Assembly (NCBI RefSeq): GCF_030271515.1
Contig: NZ_JASCXI010000001.1
Coordinates: 806,001 to 870,000, forward strand
DNA: 64,000 nt
Direction of reading: 5' to 3'
DNA from: Erythrobacter oryzae
GTDB lineage: Bacteria; Pseudomonadota; Alphaproteobacteria; Sphingomonadales; Sphingomonadaceae
Shown: positions 26,330-35,276 of the stretch, piece after piece
Numbering within the stretch: the stretch's first letter is position 1
Layout of the letters: each line of letters starts with the position of its first letter
Made by a program: the position numbers and the translations under genes
Notes under the pieces: generated by a model
Told to the model about the DNA's origin: nothing
The model's input: the letters and a program-made list of their open reading frames with translations, nothing else
Databases searched by the model: none

Positions 26330-27469
26330 TCAGCCGACCTTGCGCACGAACACGGTGCCGGCCGAGTAGCCCGCACCGAACGAGCAGATCAACCCGGTGT
26401 CGCCTGCAGCAAGCTCTTCATTATGCTGATGAAAGGCGATGATCGAACCGGCACTCGAGGTATTGCCGTAGGTGTCGAGCACGGTCGGGCTTTCGTCCTC
26501 GGAAGCTTCGTGGCCGAGCACGCGCTGCGCGATCAGCCGGTTCATCCCCGCGTTAGCCTGATGCAGCCACAGGCGCCGCAGGCTCGCCGGATCGATCCCG
26601 AGACGCCCGGCCTCGTCGATGATCATCTGCGCGACCATCGGCACCACTTCCTTGAAAACCTTGCGCCCTTCCTGGACGAAGAGCTTGTCCGCGCTGCCAG
26701 CGCTTTCGGGGTGCGCGCGGTTGAGGAAGCCGAAATTGTTGCGAATGTTGTTCGAGAACACCGTCTTCAATTTCGTGCCGAGGATCTCCCAGTGCTGCGC
26801 GGGCGCGATCGCGGCGTCCTCGACCAGCACCGCCGTGGCGACGTCGCCGAAGATGAAGTGGCTGTCACGGTCGCGCCAGTTGAGGTGGCCCGAGGTGATC
26901 TCGGGGCTGACAACCAGCACCGACCTCGCATTGCCCGCGCGCACATAGTCGGCCGCGGTCTGGATCCCGAAGGTCGCCGAAGAGCAGGCGACGTTCATGT
27001 CGAAGCCGAAGCCCTCGATCCCCAGCGCCTGCTGGATCTCGATCGCCATCGCCGGATAGGCGCGCTGCATGTTCGAGGCCGCGCACAGCACCGCGTCGAC
27101 ATCCTCCGGCCGGCGGCCCGCGCGCTCCAGCGCCTGCTTCGCCGCAGCCACGCCGATTTCGGCCATCACCGAGATTTCGTCGTTCGCGCGCTCGGGCAGG
27201 CGCGGGCACATGATCTCGGGGTCGAGGATCGGCGCCTTGCTCATCACGTGGCGCGCCTTGATCCCGCTCGCCTTCTCGATGAATTCGACCGAGGAATAGG
27301 CCAGCGGCTCGGCATCGGGATGGGCCGCGTTGTGGCGGTCGACGAAGGCGTTGAAGCTCGCGACCAGCTCTTCGTTGGTGATGCTTTCGGGCGGGGTGAA
27401 CAGGCCGGTGGCGGAAATGACCGGGCGGCCGGTCATTTTGGCGGTAAGTGCGACGTGCGTTTCCTGCAT
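26330..27469 (-). CDS. FabH-like beta-ketoacyl-ACP synthase III
   Basis: Thiolase-fold condensing enzyme of the KAS III group. The 379 residues carry the complete catalytic triad: C162 in NVACSSATFG, H303 in LHQANAGMN and N336 in YGNTSSAGS. It is about 60 residues longer than housekeeping FabH and is not beside plsX, so it may serve a special role (starter unit choice or a secondary lipid). The ATG at 27469 has AAGAGAG in front; an ATG five codons earlier has none. It is transcribed toward psd-pssA, 51 bases away, and may share their transcript. Confidence 0.82.
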   Translation of the reverse strand: MQETHVALTAKMTGRPVISATGLFTPPESITNEELVASFNAFVDRHNAAHPDAEPLAYSSVEFIEKASGIKARHVMSKAPILDPEIMCPRLPERANDEISVMAEIGVAAAKQALERAGRRPEDVDAVLCAASNMQRAYPAMAIEIQQALGIEGFGFDMNVACSSATFGIQTAADYVRAGNARSVLVVSPEITSGHLNWRDRDSHFIFGDVATAVLVEDAAIAPAQHWEILGTKLKTVFSNNIRNNFGFLNRAHPESAGSADKLFVQEGRKVFKEVVPMVAQMIIDEAGRLGIDPASLRRLWLHQANAGMNRLIAQRVLGHEASEDESPTVLDTYGNTSSAGSIIAFHQHNEELAAGDTGLICSFGAGYSAGTVFVRKVG

Positions 27470-27551
27470 GGAACTCTCTTGCATAGGGAGGGCGGCATTA
27501 ATCCGCCGCCTGCAAGGCTGCAAGTCTTGCAAGCCAGAAGGCGGTGGGCGG

Positions 27552-28454
27552 TCAGGCCGCCGGCTCGGCCGAGGCCTCGCCCGCGGTCCCGAGCACCTCG
27601 CGCAGCAGCGGATTGGGGAAGGTGCGCGGGGTGGTGACGGCGTGGAATTCTTCCGTGAGGCCGGGCAGCTGGGCGAGCTCGTAGAGCGTGCCGTTCGCAA
27701 GCTCGTCGCGCACCACGATCGGCGGGATTACCGCGACCCCGGCGTCTGAGCGCGCGAGCAGGCGCAGCATCGCCATGTCGTCGGCCTCTGCGGCGATGCG
27801 CGGGACGATGCCGAGGCTTTCGACCAGCGCATCAAACCCGGCGCGCAGGGCCGTCTCGGGCGTTGGCAGGATCAGCGGCGCATTCGCCAGCAGCACCGGC
27901 AGGCCCTGCGCCGCCAGCGCCAGCCGCGAGCGGCTGCCGACGAGGCTGACAGGCTGCTCTGCGAGCCGCCGCACCAGATAGGGGCTCGCCGCATCGCGCG
28001 CAGGCACCTGGTTGGTGAGCAGCACGTCGATCCTCAGCGCCTCCAGCGCGCGCAGCAGCGAGGCCTGGGTGCCCGAGCGCAGCACGACTTCCACGTCGTC
28101 GCGCCCGAGCAGCGGGGCGAGGAAACCCATCTGGAAGTTGCGCGAAAGCGTGGCGAGCGCGCCGATCCGCAGTACCTTCCTCTGCCCGCCCACTGCGCGG
28201 AAAGTGGCCGTGAGCTGTTCGGAGGCGCGGAATATCTGCTCGGCGTAGTCCAATGCAATCCGCCCCGCCTCGGTCAGCACCAGGTTGCGCCCGCGCCGTT
28301 CGAACAGGTCGTGGCCGAGGTCGGTCTCCAGCGCCTTGATCTGGGTCGAGACCGCGCTTTGCGAGATGTTGAGCGCCTTGGCCGCGGCGGTCAGCGTCCC
28401 CTCGCGCGCGACGGCGCGGAACAGGCGCAGGTGGTGTAGGTTGAGCGTCGCCAT
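27552..28454 (-). CDS. LysR-family regulator, NhaR-like N-terminus
   Basis: Probable activator or repressor of the adjacent dabBA genes. The 300 residues have the LysR winged helix-turn-helix (HHLRLFRAVAREGTLTAAAKA and SQSAVSTQIKALE, about 6-46), followed by the GRNLVLTEAG linker and a C-terminal ligand-binding domain. The N-terminal pattern with ERRGRNLVLTEAGRIALDYA resembles NhaR, the Na+/pH-sensing LysR member. It is divergent from dabB with a 128-base gap that holds an inverted repeat. The start is the ATG at 28454; the ORF could begin six codons earlier. Confidence 0.83.
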   Translation of the reverse strand: MATLNLHHLRLFRAVAREGTLTAAAKALNISQSAVSTQIKALETDLGHDLFERRGRNLVLTEAGRIALDYAEQIFRASEQLTATFRAVGGQRKVLRIGALATLSRNFQMGFLAPLLGRDDVEVVLRSGTQASLLRALEALRIDVLLTNQVPARDAASPYLVRRLAEQPVSLVGSRSRLALAAQGLPVLLANAPLILPTPETALRAGFDALVESLGIVPRIAAEADDMAMLRLLARSDAGVAVIPPIVVRDELANGTLYELAQLPGLTEEFHAVTTPRTFPNPLLREVLGTAGEASAEPAA

Positions 28455-28473
28455 GAGCAAAAATCCGGCCAAA

Positions 28474-28492
28474 CGTTCGTCTTTGTAGAACG
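28474..28492. promoter_or_regulatory. Candidate LysR operator between lysR and dabB
   Basis: Inverted repeat CGTTC-N9-GAACG, just upstream of the LysR start, in the shared divergent control region. It has the size and spacing expected for a LysR site. A TTGACC at 28494-28499 may be the -35 of the dabB promoter, but no good -10 stands at 17 bases. Confidence 0.4.
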
Positions 28493-28582
28493 ATTGACCA
28501 CAAAATATGAATTTTCTTTAAGCGCGTCCAGCCCCTATCCGCTCGGCATCAGCAATCCTGCCCGCCGACGGAGTTACGCGCC

Positions 28583-30148
28583 ATGCCCGACGCCATCACC
28601 GAGACCATGATCGCCCCGCTGGCGCTGGTGCCGGCCATCCTGCTCGCGCTGCTGCGCCCGGGCAAGCGCCCCGGCAGCCTGCCGGCACTGGCCGAACTGG
28701 CCGCCTTCGCCGCTTTCGGCCTGACGCTCGTCGGGCTAGCGCAGACCGCGCTCGGCAGCTACTCCGGGCTGACCTTGTTCGACGCGCCCTTCACCCTCGG
28801 CCTGCGCGCCGATCTGGTGGCGGCGAGCATCGCCGCGCTGGTCGGCTTCATCGGCTGGATCGTGATGCGCTACAGCCGCACCTATCTCGACGGCGAGGCG
28901 CGCGAGGGCGCGTTCCACGGGCTGATGCTGACCGCGCTCGCCGCGGTGCTGGTGTTCGTCCAGGCGGGCACCCTCCCCACCCTCATCATCGCCACCTTCG
29001 CGGTCGGCCTTGCCCTGCGCAAGCTGCTGCTGTTCTACCCCGACCGCCCCGAGGCGCAGCGCGCGGCGACCAAGTTCGCCTATGTCTGGCACGGCGGCGA
29101 CGTGCTGCTGGTGCTGGCCGCGGGGCTGCTGTTCAGCCGCTTCGGGACGCTCGACCTTGCCGCCCTCCCCGCCGCTGCCGCCGCGAGCGGCCTCGGCCTG
29201 ATCGGCACGCTCGGCATCGCCGCGCTGGTCGCTGCCGCTGCCCTGAAGACCGCGGCCTTCCCGCTCCACGGCTGGCTCACCGAGGTGATGGAGGCTCCCA
29301 CCCCCGTCTCCGCGCTGCTCCACGCCGGGATCATCAACTCGGGCGGCGTGCTGCTGATCACCGCGGCCGGCCTCGTCCAGCAGAGCACCGGCGCGATGGC
29401 CGCGCTGGTGATGATCGGCGGCTTCACCGCGCTGTTCGGCGCCGCGGTGATGCTCACCCAGAGCGCGATCAAGACCGCGCTCGCCTGGTCGACCGTCTCG
29501 CAGATGGGCTTCATGCTGCTCCAGTGCGGCCTCGGCCTGTGGACCCTCGCGCTGCTGCACATCATCGCCCACTCGCTCTACAAGGCGCACGCCTTCCTGT
29601 CCTCGGGCGGAGCGGTCACCGAGGTGTCGAACATCCGCCGCCCGGGGCCCGTCGCGGTGCCGAGCGTCGCTGCGGTGCTCAAGAGCTTCGCGCTGGCCCT
29701 CGCGATCTTCGCCGCGATCGCTGCGAGCTTCACCTACGCCTTCGGCCCCAAGACCCCGCAGGCCCTCGCGCTGGGCGCAATCCTGATCTTCGGGGTGGCC
29801 TACCTCGTCGCACAGGGCCTTGCCGACGCGGCGCCGGTCGCGCTCACCAAGCGCACCGCCGCCGCCGCGCTGGCCGCTGCCATCGGCTACTTCAGCTTCC
29901 AGACCATCGCGCAAGGCATCTGGGGCCCGCTGCTGCCCGCCGCCCCGATGCCGACCGATCTGGAATGGGCGCTGCTGGTGGTCGCGGTCGCGAGCTTCGG
30001 GCTCGTCGCCTTCGCCCAAGCGCTGTTCCCGCTGTGGGCGCACCACCCGGCCACCGCCGGCCTCAGGGTGCACCTCGCCAACGGCCTCTACCTCAACGCC
30101 CTGCTCGACCGCGCGATCGGCGGCTTCCGCACCACCACCACCCGCTGA
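28583..30148 (+). CDS. dabB: DabB, membrane subunit of the DAB inorganic carbon pump
   Basis: Inner membrane partner of DabA, a relative of NuoL/MrpA-type ion channels, thought to couple cation flux to one-way hydration of CO2 to bicarbonate. The 521 residues form about 13 helices and show the antiporter-like stretch [20 protein letters not shown] followed by [12 protein letters not shown]. The NuoL-type length is normal for DabB but too short for NuoL itself, and the dabA partner follows by 25 bases, which settles the call. A GGAG lies nine bases before the ATG. Confidence 0.9.
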   Translation: MPDAITETMIAPLALVPAILLALLRPGKRPGSLPALAELAAFAAFGLTLVGLAQTALGSYSGLTLFDAPFTLGLRADLVAASIAALVGFIGWIVMRYSRTYLDGEAREGAFHGLMLTALAAVLVFVQAGTLPTLIIATFAVGLALRKLLLFYPDRPEAQRAATKFAYVWHGGDVLLVLAAGLLFSRFGTLDLAALPAAAAASGLGLIGTLGIAALVAAAALKTAAFPLHGWLTEVMEAPTPVSALLHAGIINSGGVLLITAAGLVQQSTGAMAALVMIGGFTALFGAAVMLTQSAIKTALAWSTVSQMGFMLLQCGLGLWTLALLHIIAHSLYKAHAFLSSGGAVTEVSNIRRPGPVAVPSVAAVLKSFALALAIFAAIAASFTYAFGPKTPQALALGAILIFGVAYLVAQGLADAAPVALTKRTAAAALAAAIGYFSFQTIAQGIWGPLLPAAPMPTDLEWALLVVAVASFGLVAFAQALFPLWAHHPATAGLRVHLANGLYLNALLDRAIGGFRTTTTR

Positions 30149-30173
30149 CGAACGCGCCTCAAGGAGACCTGCC

Positions 30174-32558
30174 ATGCTGATGAACTACGCCGACATCGCC
30201 CCGGCCCGCTTCTCGGCGGTGCTCGAAGCGGCCGAAGCCGCCGGCCGCATGATCCCCCCCGCCTTCCCGCTCGATGCGACCGTGGCGGTCAACCCCTTCC
30301 TCGGCCAGACCCACGAGGACCTCGCCACCGCCGCCGCGCGGCTGGCGCGGGTCGCGGGCCTTCGCGCCACCCGCACCGGCGCGGAATATTGCGAGGCGAT
30401 CGCCAGCGGTTCGATCACCGAGGCCGATCTGGTCGAGGCGCTCGCCGCCAGCACCTCGCCGCTCAAGCCCGCCGACACCGCCATGCTGCGCCACGCCGCC
30501 GCCCGCATCGGCGCCGCCCCCGCCCCGCGCGCGCTGCCGACCGTGGCCGATCTCGCCGCCGAGGCGACCGGGATCGACTGGCCCGCGCTGATCGACAAGT
30601 GCATCGGGCTGTGGGCCGCGGGCCATTTCGACCGCGGGCAGGCGCTGTGGTCGCCCGCCCCCGGCGCCGAGGCCTTCACCGCCTGGCGCGGCTGGGCGAT
30701 GCATGACCTCACCCCCGAGATCGCCGGGCTCGAAGGTTTCTGCGCCCATGTCGCCTGCGCCCCCGACACCACCGAGCGCGCGATCCTCTCGGCCGCCGAG
30801 ACCCTCGGCCTCACCGCCGCCGCTGCGCCGACGGCCTTCCACCGCCTAGCCATGAGCCTCGGCGGCTGGGCGCAGCATGCGCGCTGGCTGCTGTGGCAGG
30901 CGGAGCTTCAGGGCGGCACCGACCGCACGCTGATGGACCTGCTCGCGATCCGCCTGATCTGGGACGAGGCGCTGCTGGTCCAGACCCCGCAGATCGCCGA
31001 AAGCTGGGCCGCGGTGGTCGCCGCCCACGCCGAGCCGGTCGCGCCCTCGGCCGAGGACGTCGCGCTTGCGATCCTTCAGGACGCGGCCGACCGCGCCCAC
31101 CAGCGCCGCCTCGCCGCAGCGCTGGACGGCGCGGCTCCTGTCGCAGCCGAGCGCCCCTTCCTGCAAGCCGCCTTCTGCATCGACGTGCGCTCGGAAGTGT
31201 TCCGCCGCGCGCTGGAAGGCATCGACCCCTCGGTCGCGACCATCGGCTTTGCCGGCTTCTTCGGCCTGCCGCTGGCGCACCACGCCCACGGCTCGGACAT
31301 CCTCGAGGCGCGGCTGCCGGTGCTGCTCAACCCGGCGGTGAACACCACCAGCGCGGGCGATCCGGCCAAGGACCAGGCCGACCGCATCGCCGCCCGCACC
31401 GCCCGCGCCTGGGGCCGGTTCCGGCAGGCGGCGGTCTCCTCCTTCGCCTTCGTCGAGGCGATGGGGCCGGTCTATGCGGTCAAGCTGGTCAAGTCCGCGC
31501 TGGGCTTCACCCCCAAGCCCAAGGCAGAACCCGCGCCTGAAGTGATCGGCGGCATGAGCGCCGAGGCCAAGGCCGACACCGGCGCCGCGGTGCTCAAGGC
31601 GATGAGCCTGACCAAGGGCCACGGCGCAGTGGTGCTGCTGCTTGGCCACGGCGGGAACGTCACCAACAACCCGCACGAGAGCGCCTATCACTGCGGCGCC
31701 TGCGGGGGCTACACCGGGGAGGTTTCAGCCCGCCTGCTGGCGATCCTGCTCAACGATCCCGAAACCCGCGCAGGGCTCGCGTCGCGGGGCGTCGAGGTGG
31801 CCGAGGACACGCTGTTCGTCGCGGGGCTGCACGACACCACCACCGACGCGATCACGATCTACGACGACAGCCTCCCCGCCGCCCGCGCAGGCGACCTCGC
31901 CAAGGTCCGCGGCTGGCTGGCGCAGGCCGCCAAGATCGCCCGCGCCGAGCGCGCGCTGCGGATGCCCGGCGCTACGGCCACGAGCATCCCGGCCCGCGCC
32001 CAGAACTGGGCCGAGATCCGCCCCGAATGGGGCCTCGCCGGCTGCGCCGCCTTCATCGCCGCCCCGCGCGAGGCGACCGCGGGCCGCGACCTCGGCGGGC
32101 GCGCCTTCCTTCATTCCTACGACTGGCAGGCGGACGAGGGCTTCGGCACGCTTGAACTCATCATCACTGCGCCGGTGGTGGTCGCCAGCTGGATTTCGCT
32201 GCAATATTACGGCTCCAGCGTCGCGCCCGAGATGTTCGGTGGCGGCAACAAACTGATCCACAATGTCGTCGGCGGGATCGGGGTGATCGAGGGCAATGGC
32301 GGCCGCCTGCGCCCCGGGCTCCCGTGGCAGGCCGTGCACGACGGCGACGCGCTCCAGCACGAACCGCTGCGCCTCAGCGTGATGATCGAGGCCCCGCGCG
32401 AAGAAATGCTTCGCATCCTCGAGGAGCACCCCGAGGTGCGCGCGCTGTTCGACAATGGCTGGCTGCACCTTTTCGCACTCGAGGGCGGCAAGGTGGCGGG
32501 TCGCTATGTGCCGGGGCTGGCCTTCACGGACACCGTGCCGCAAAGCATGGCGGCCTGA
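30174..32558 (+). CDS. dabA: DabA, zinc protein of the DAB inorganic carbon pump
   Basis: Cytoplasmic beta-carbonic-anhydrase-like subunit (formerly DUF2309/UPF0753) of the DAB complex that makes bicarbonate inside the cell. The 794 residues keep all four residues reported for the zinc and active site of DabA2: C335 and D337 in FCIDVRS, H492 in GHGGNV and C507 in YHCGACGG. The intervals (2, and 15 between H and C) agree with the published C351/D353/H524/C539. The start at 30174 has AAGGAG seven bases before it; a much longer in-frame ORF upstream is only dabB's shadow. A terminator follows. Confidence 0.94.
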   Translation: MLMNYADIAPARFSAVLEAAEAAGRMIPPAFPLDATVAVNPFLGQTHEDLATAAARLARVAGLRATRTGAEYCEAIASGSITEADLVEALAASTSPLKPADTAMLRHAAARIGAAPAPRALPTVADLAAEATGIDWPALIDKCIGLWAAGHFDRGQALWSPAPGAEAFTAWRGWAMHDLTPEIAGLEGFCAHVACAPDTTERAILSAAETLGLTAAAAPTAFHRLAMSLGGWAQHARWLLWQAELQGGTDRTLMDLLAIRLIWDEALLVQTPQIAESWAAVVAAHAEPVAPSAEDVALAILQDAADRAHQRRLAAALDGAAPVAAERPFLQAAFCIDVRSEVFRRALEGIDPSVATIGFAGFFGLPLAHHAHGSDILEARLPVLLNPAVNTTSAGDPAKDQADRIAARTARAWGRFRQAAVSSFAFVEAMGPVYAVKLVKSALGFTPKPKAEPAPEVIGGMSAEAKADTGAAVLKAMSLTKGHGAVVLLLGHGGNVTNNPHESAYHCGACGGYTGEVSARLLAILLNDPETRAGLASRGVEVAEDTLFVAGLHDTTTDAITIYDDSLPAARAGDLAKVRGWLAQAAKIARAERALRMPGATATSIPARAQNWAEIRPEWGLAGCAAFIAAPREATAGRDLGGRAFLHSYDWQADEGFGTLELIITAPVVVASWISLQYYGSSVAPEMFGGGNKLIHNVVGGIGVIEGNGGRLRPGLPWQAVHDGDALQHEPLRLSVMIEAPREEMLRILEEHPEVRALFDNGWLHLFALEGGKVAGRYVPGLAFTDTVPQSMAA

Positions 32559-32582
32559 TCGCTTCGGACACAGGATAGCGGG

Positions 32583-32619
32583 CGGGAGGTTGGCCCACGT
32601 CAGCCTCCCGATCTTTTGT
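32583..32619 (+). terminator. Terminator after dabA
   Basis: A ten-pair stem (CGGGAGGTTG/CAGCCTCCCG, one G-U) with an eight-base loop is followed by ATCTTTT. It lies 24 bases past the dabA stop and closes the dabBA transcript. Confidence 0.8.
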
Positions 32620-32654
32620 TCCCCAAATGTTTCACGTGGAACATTGCCGGGCGC

Positions 32655-34358
32655 TCACGCCTCGAGCCACGCCCTGATCCGGTCGAACCGCCCCGCCGCC
32701 AGATCGCGCGCCTGCATCGCGACATAGACATAGCCGAGGTCCCCGCAAATCCACCCCAGCGCCGCATCCGAGGCGAGCTGGAACAGCAGCACCTCGCCTT
32801 CGGCCAGCGGATCGCCGCAATAGCTGTCTATCACACCGCCCAGCTTGTGCGGATGGCCGCTTTCGAGATGGCGCAGGCGCGGTTCGAGATCGGCGACCAC
32901 CGCCGGGTCGAGCGCGCCCGCCGAAGCGGGCGGCGTGCAATAGCGGTCGAGAATATCCCAGCGCATCGCATCGTCGAGGCTGACGTGGACGCTGTCTTCG
33001 ATCTTCTCCATCAGATTAGGCTGGAAGGTCTTGCGCCAGTAGGTCGTCTTCATCAACGCGATCTCGGCCATCATCGCGTCCCATTCGTGCGCGGGAAGCG
33101 GGGCGTCCAGATCCTGCGTCGCGGTGCGGCCCTGCAGGGCGCGCAGCCGCCCGGCGGTCTCCTTTGCCCATGCGAGATGCGCCCGGCCGACCCGCGCGAC
33201 CTCTTCCACCAGCGCGGCCTCGCTCGGGAACTGTGCGAACAGGTCCGTCAGATAAGCGCGCGCCTTGCGGTGGTTGGCGAGTTGCTTCTCGTAATATTCG
33301 ATGCTGGACTCGGCCGATTGCGTCGCAAACGCATCTCCGGCCGCCTGTGCCTTGGCGAGCTCGGCGCGATACTCTTCCAGAAGCCCGTGATCCCGCTCTG
33401 TCACCGCGTCGATTTCGGCGAGCGCCCGGCCAGTCCAGCCGGCGCGGCGCTCCTCGTAAAGCTCGGCCTCCATCCACGCCTGCGCCTTCTCGAAAGCGGG
33501 GTTGTGGTAGCCGCCCAGCCCTGCCGCGATGTTTTCACGACGCTCGGCCCACACTGCGTTGCGCCCGGTGATGTCGGGTTCGGGATAATCCATCATCCCG
33601 AGCGCATTGCCGCGCCATTCGCGCTCGTAATCCGCCGCGCCGTATTTCGCCGCGAGGCTCGCGAGCACGATACAGGCCCCACGCCAAGTCAGCGGGCGGT
33701 CCCCGGCGTAGCTGTCATGGGCATTGACGACCCGGTCGGTCTCCGGTGCTCCGTACAGCGCGCTGCCAGTCAATTCGCTCGTATCGGCGTCGGTAACGAC
33801 AAGGTCGAGCGGCCACTTGCGGAAATGGCGGCGCACCACGGCAAGATCGGGCATGTCGCACTGGGCGTGGGGCAGATCGGCCGGCGGCGACAGTTCCGGC
33901 CCCAGCCGGTCGACATGGAGCACGCGGGCGAAGGGGCGCTCGTCCTGCTCGTTGATCGCATCGAAATCCACGAACAGCACCAGCCAGCCGCTGCGCGGAC
34001 CAAGCCCGCCCCACAGCTCGCCCGGAAGCGCGGCGCAATCGACCTGCGCGACGAAATGGAGCGGCGTGCCGTCATCGGCGTGCGGCCATCCGGTGCCCTC
34101 GGGAAGACGCGGCAATCCGCCGAGCCACGAGCGCGCCTCCTCGCCGAAGCGGATCGGCACCTGCTTGCGCAGCACAACCGAGACGGTCTCCTCGGCAGGG
34201 CGCTCGGGACGCGCGGGCCAGTGGACCGGCGGCCCCGCGGGCTCGCGCGGCGCACCGCCCCCTTCCGCCAGAGCACCGAAAGACCGCCGCCGCCCCTCGG
34301 GCCGCGGCGCCTCTTCCACCGGATAGCTGCGCGAAAACAGCTTGTTGAAGATCGACAT
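32655..34358 (-). CDS. DUF1963 (YwqG-like) domain protein
   Basis: Protein of unknown function. The 567 residues begin with a basic, disordered stretch (about 1-55), then a DUF1963-like half with SWLGGLPRLPEGTGWP and PLHFVAQVDCAALP, whose end returns near the C-terminus (EGEVLLFQLASD...GWICGDLGYVYVAM). Between them lies a helical insert, roughly residues 285-450, rich in Glu, Arg and Ala (for example ELYEERRAGWTGRALAEIDA). No catalytic motif is visible. It converges on dabA and is not part of the operon on its other side. Confidence 0.7.
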   Translation of the reverse strand: MSIFNKLFSRSYPVEEAPRPEGRRRSFGALAEGGGAPREPAGPPVHWPARPERPAEETVSVVLRKQVPIRFGEEARSWLGGLPRLPEGTGWPHADDGTPLHFVAQVDCAALPGELWGGLGPRSGWLVLFVDFDAINEQDERPFARVLHVDRLGPELSPPADLPHAQCDMPDLAVVRRHFRKWPLDLVVTDADTSELTGSALYGAPETDRVVNAHDSYAGDRPLTWRGACIVLASLAAKYGAADYEREWRGNALGMMDYPEPDITGRNAVWAERRENIAAGLGGYHNPAFEKAQAWMEAELYEERRAGWTGRALAEIDAVTERDHGLLEEYRAELAKAQAAGDAFATQSAESSIEYYEKQLANHRKARAYLTDLFAQFPSEAALVEEVARVGRAHLAWAKETAGRLRALQGRTATQDLDAPLPAHEWDAMMAEIALMKTTYWRKTFQPNLMEKIEDSVHVSLDDAMRWDILDRYCTPPASAGALDPAVVADLEPRLRHLESGHPHKLGGVIDSYCGDPLAEGEVLLFQLASDAALGWICGDLGYVYVAMQARDLAAGRFDRIRAWLEA

Positions 34359-34479
34359 CCACGCCCGCCTTCAATGAAAAACCTGACGGATTCTTAAGCA
34401 CGATATGCCTAAGATTTCATGGACAGCGGACGGACGAATTTGCCGGTAGAGATGGGGTCGGCTCAGTCTCTGCCCGCAT

Positions 34480-35160
34480 CTAAGACGACGCCGGTTGATA
34501 GATTTGGACGATCCTGAGGAACGACTGGATCGCCATCCTTTCCAGTTGGTCCATCCGTCCCTCGAAGGGCTTTCTGTAGCCTGCAAAGACGGTCAGACCC
34601 TCCATCGATGCCGAAATGAACAGCGCCAGATCCTCGTGGCACTGCGGGGAAAGATCGGGCCGCAACTCGCGGATGATCTCCAGCAGCGACCGGCGCGCGC
34701 GGGTGTAGAGCTCCTGCACGCGTTCCAGAACGAAGGGATCATGGTTCGAGAGGGCCCACAATTCGGGGAAGACATGCGTGGTCTTCTTGGTGCGGATGTC
34801 CTCGAGGATCAGCCCGCACACTTCGGCGAGGCGTTCCTCCGGGGCCTCGTCGGTGAATTGCAGGATGGCATCGAACTCGACTTCGTAGGCGCTGATCAAG
34901 GCATCGAGCAGGGCCCGGATCAGCTCCTCGCGGGTGGCGAAATGATAGGTGAGATTGCCGATCTTCAGGCCGCAGGTCGCCGCCACCTTGCGCATCGACA
35001 GGGCGCTGTAGCCCTCCTCCACCAGCAGGTGCAGGGCCGAGGACAGGATCTGCTCGCGCGTTTCGTGCCCCTTGGAATAGCCCCCCTCGCGTGCCGGGAA
35101 GGCCAGATCGGCGATGGCTATACTCTTGAATCGGCGGGATTCGAGGTTGGAAAAAGGCAT
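34480..35160 (-). CDS. TetR-family regulator of the amine operon
   Basis: Probable repressor of the divergent amine dehydrogenase operon. The 226 residues begin with an N-terminal arm of about 30 residues, then the helix-turn-helix (REQILSSALHLLVEEGY followed by SMRKVAATCGLKIGNLTYHFATREEL), and a helical ligand-binding domain ending near FLRIVQIYQ. The ATG at 35160 has CGGAG before it; a longer frame would run into the shared promoter region. The 116 bases to the next gene hold a palindrome. Its ligand is unknown; an amine, aldehyde or acyl-CoA from the pathway is a fair guess. Confidence 0.85.
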   Translation of the reverse strand: MPFSNLESRRFKSIAIADLAFPAREGGYSKGHETREQILSSALHLLVEEGYSALSMRKVAATCGLKIGNLTYHFATREELIRALLDALISAYEVEFDAILQFTDEAPEERLAEVCGLILEDIRTKKTTHVFPELWALSNHDPFVLERVQELYTRARRSLLEIIRELRPDLSPQCHEDLALFISASMEGLTVFAGYRKPFEGRMDQLERMAIQSFLRIVQIYQPASS

Positions 35161-35207
35161 TGCGGCTCCGGGCTTTGAAAAGTGGACAATCGACCAATTT
35201 AGGACAC

Positions 35208-35222
35208 TTGACAAGGTTTGTC
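35208..35222 (+). promoter_or_regulatory. Candidate promoter -35 and TetR operator of the amine operon
   Basis: TTGACA at 35208-35213 overlaps a perfect inverted repeat GACAA-GGT-TTGTC at 35210-35222. It lies about 55 bases before the ATG of the large subunit gene. A repressor bound here would block the -35. No convincing -10 was found at the usual distance, so only the palindrome and -35 are claimed. Confidence 0.45.
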
Positions 35223-35276
35223 GTTCAATGAGAGCATTCACTCCGACGCCAGAGTCAGGTCGTGCGGAGGGGATGC

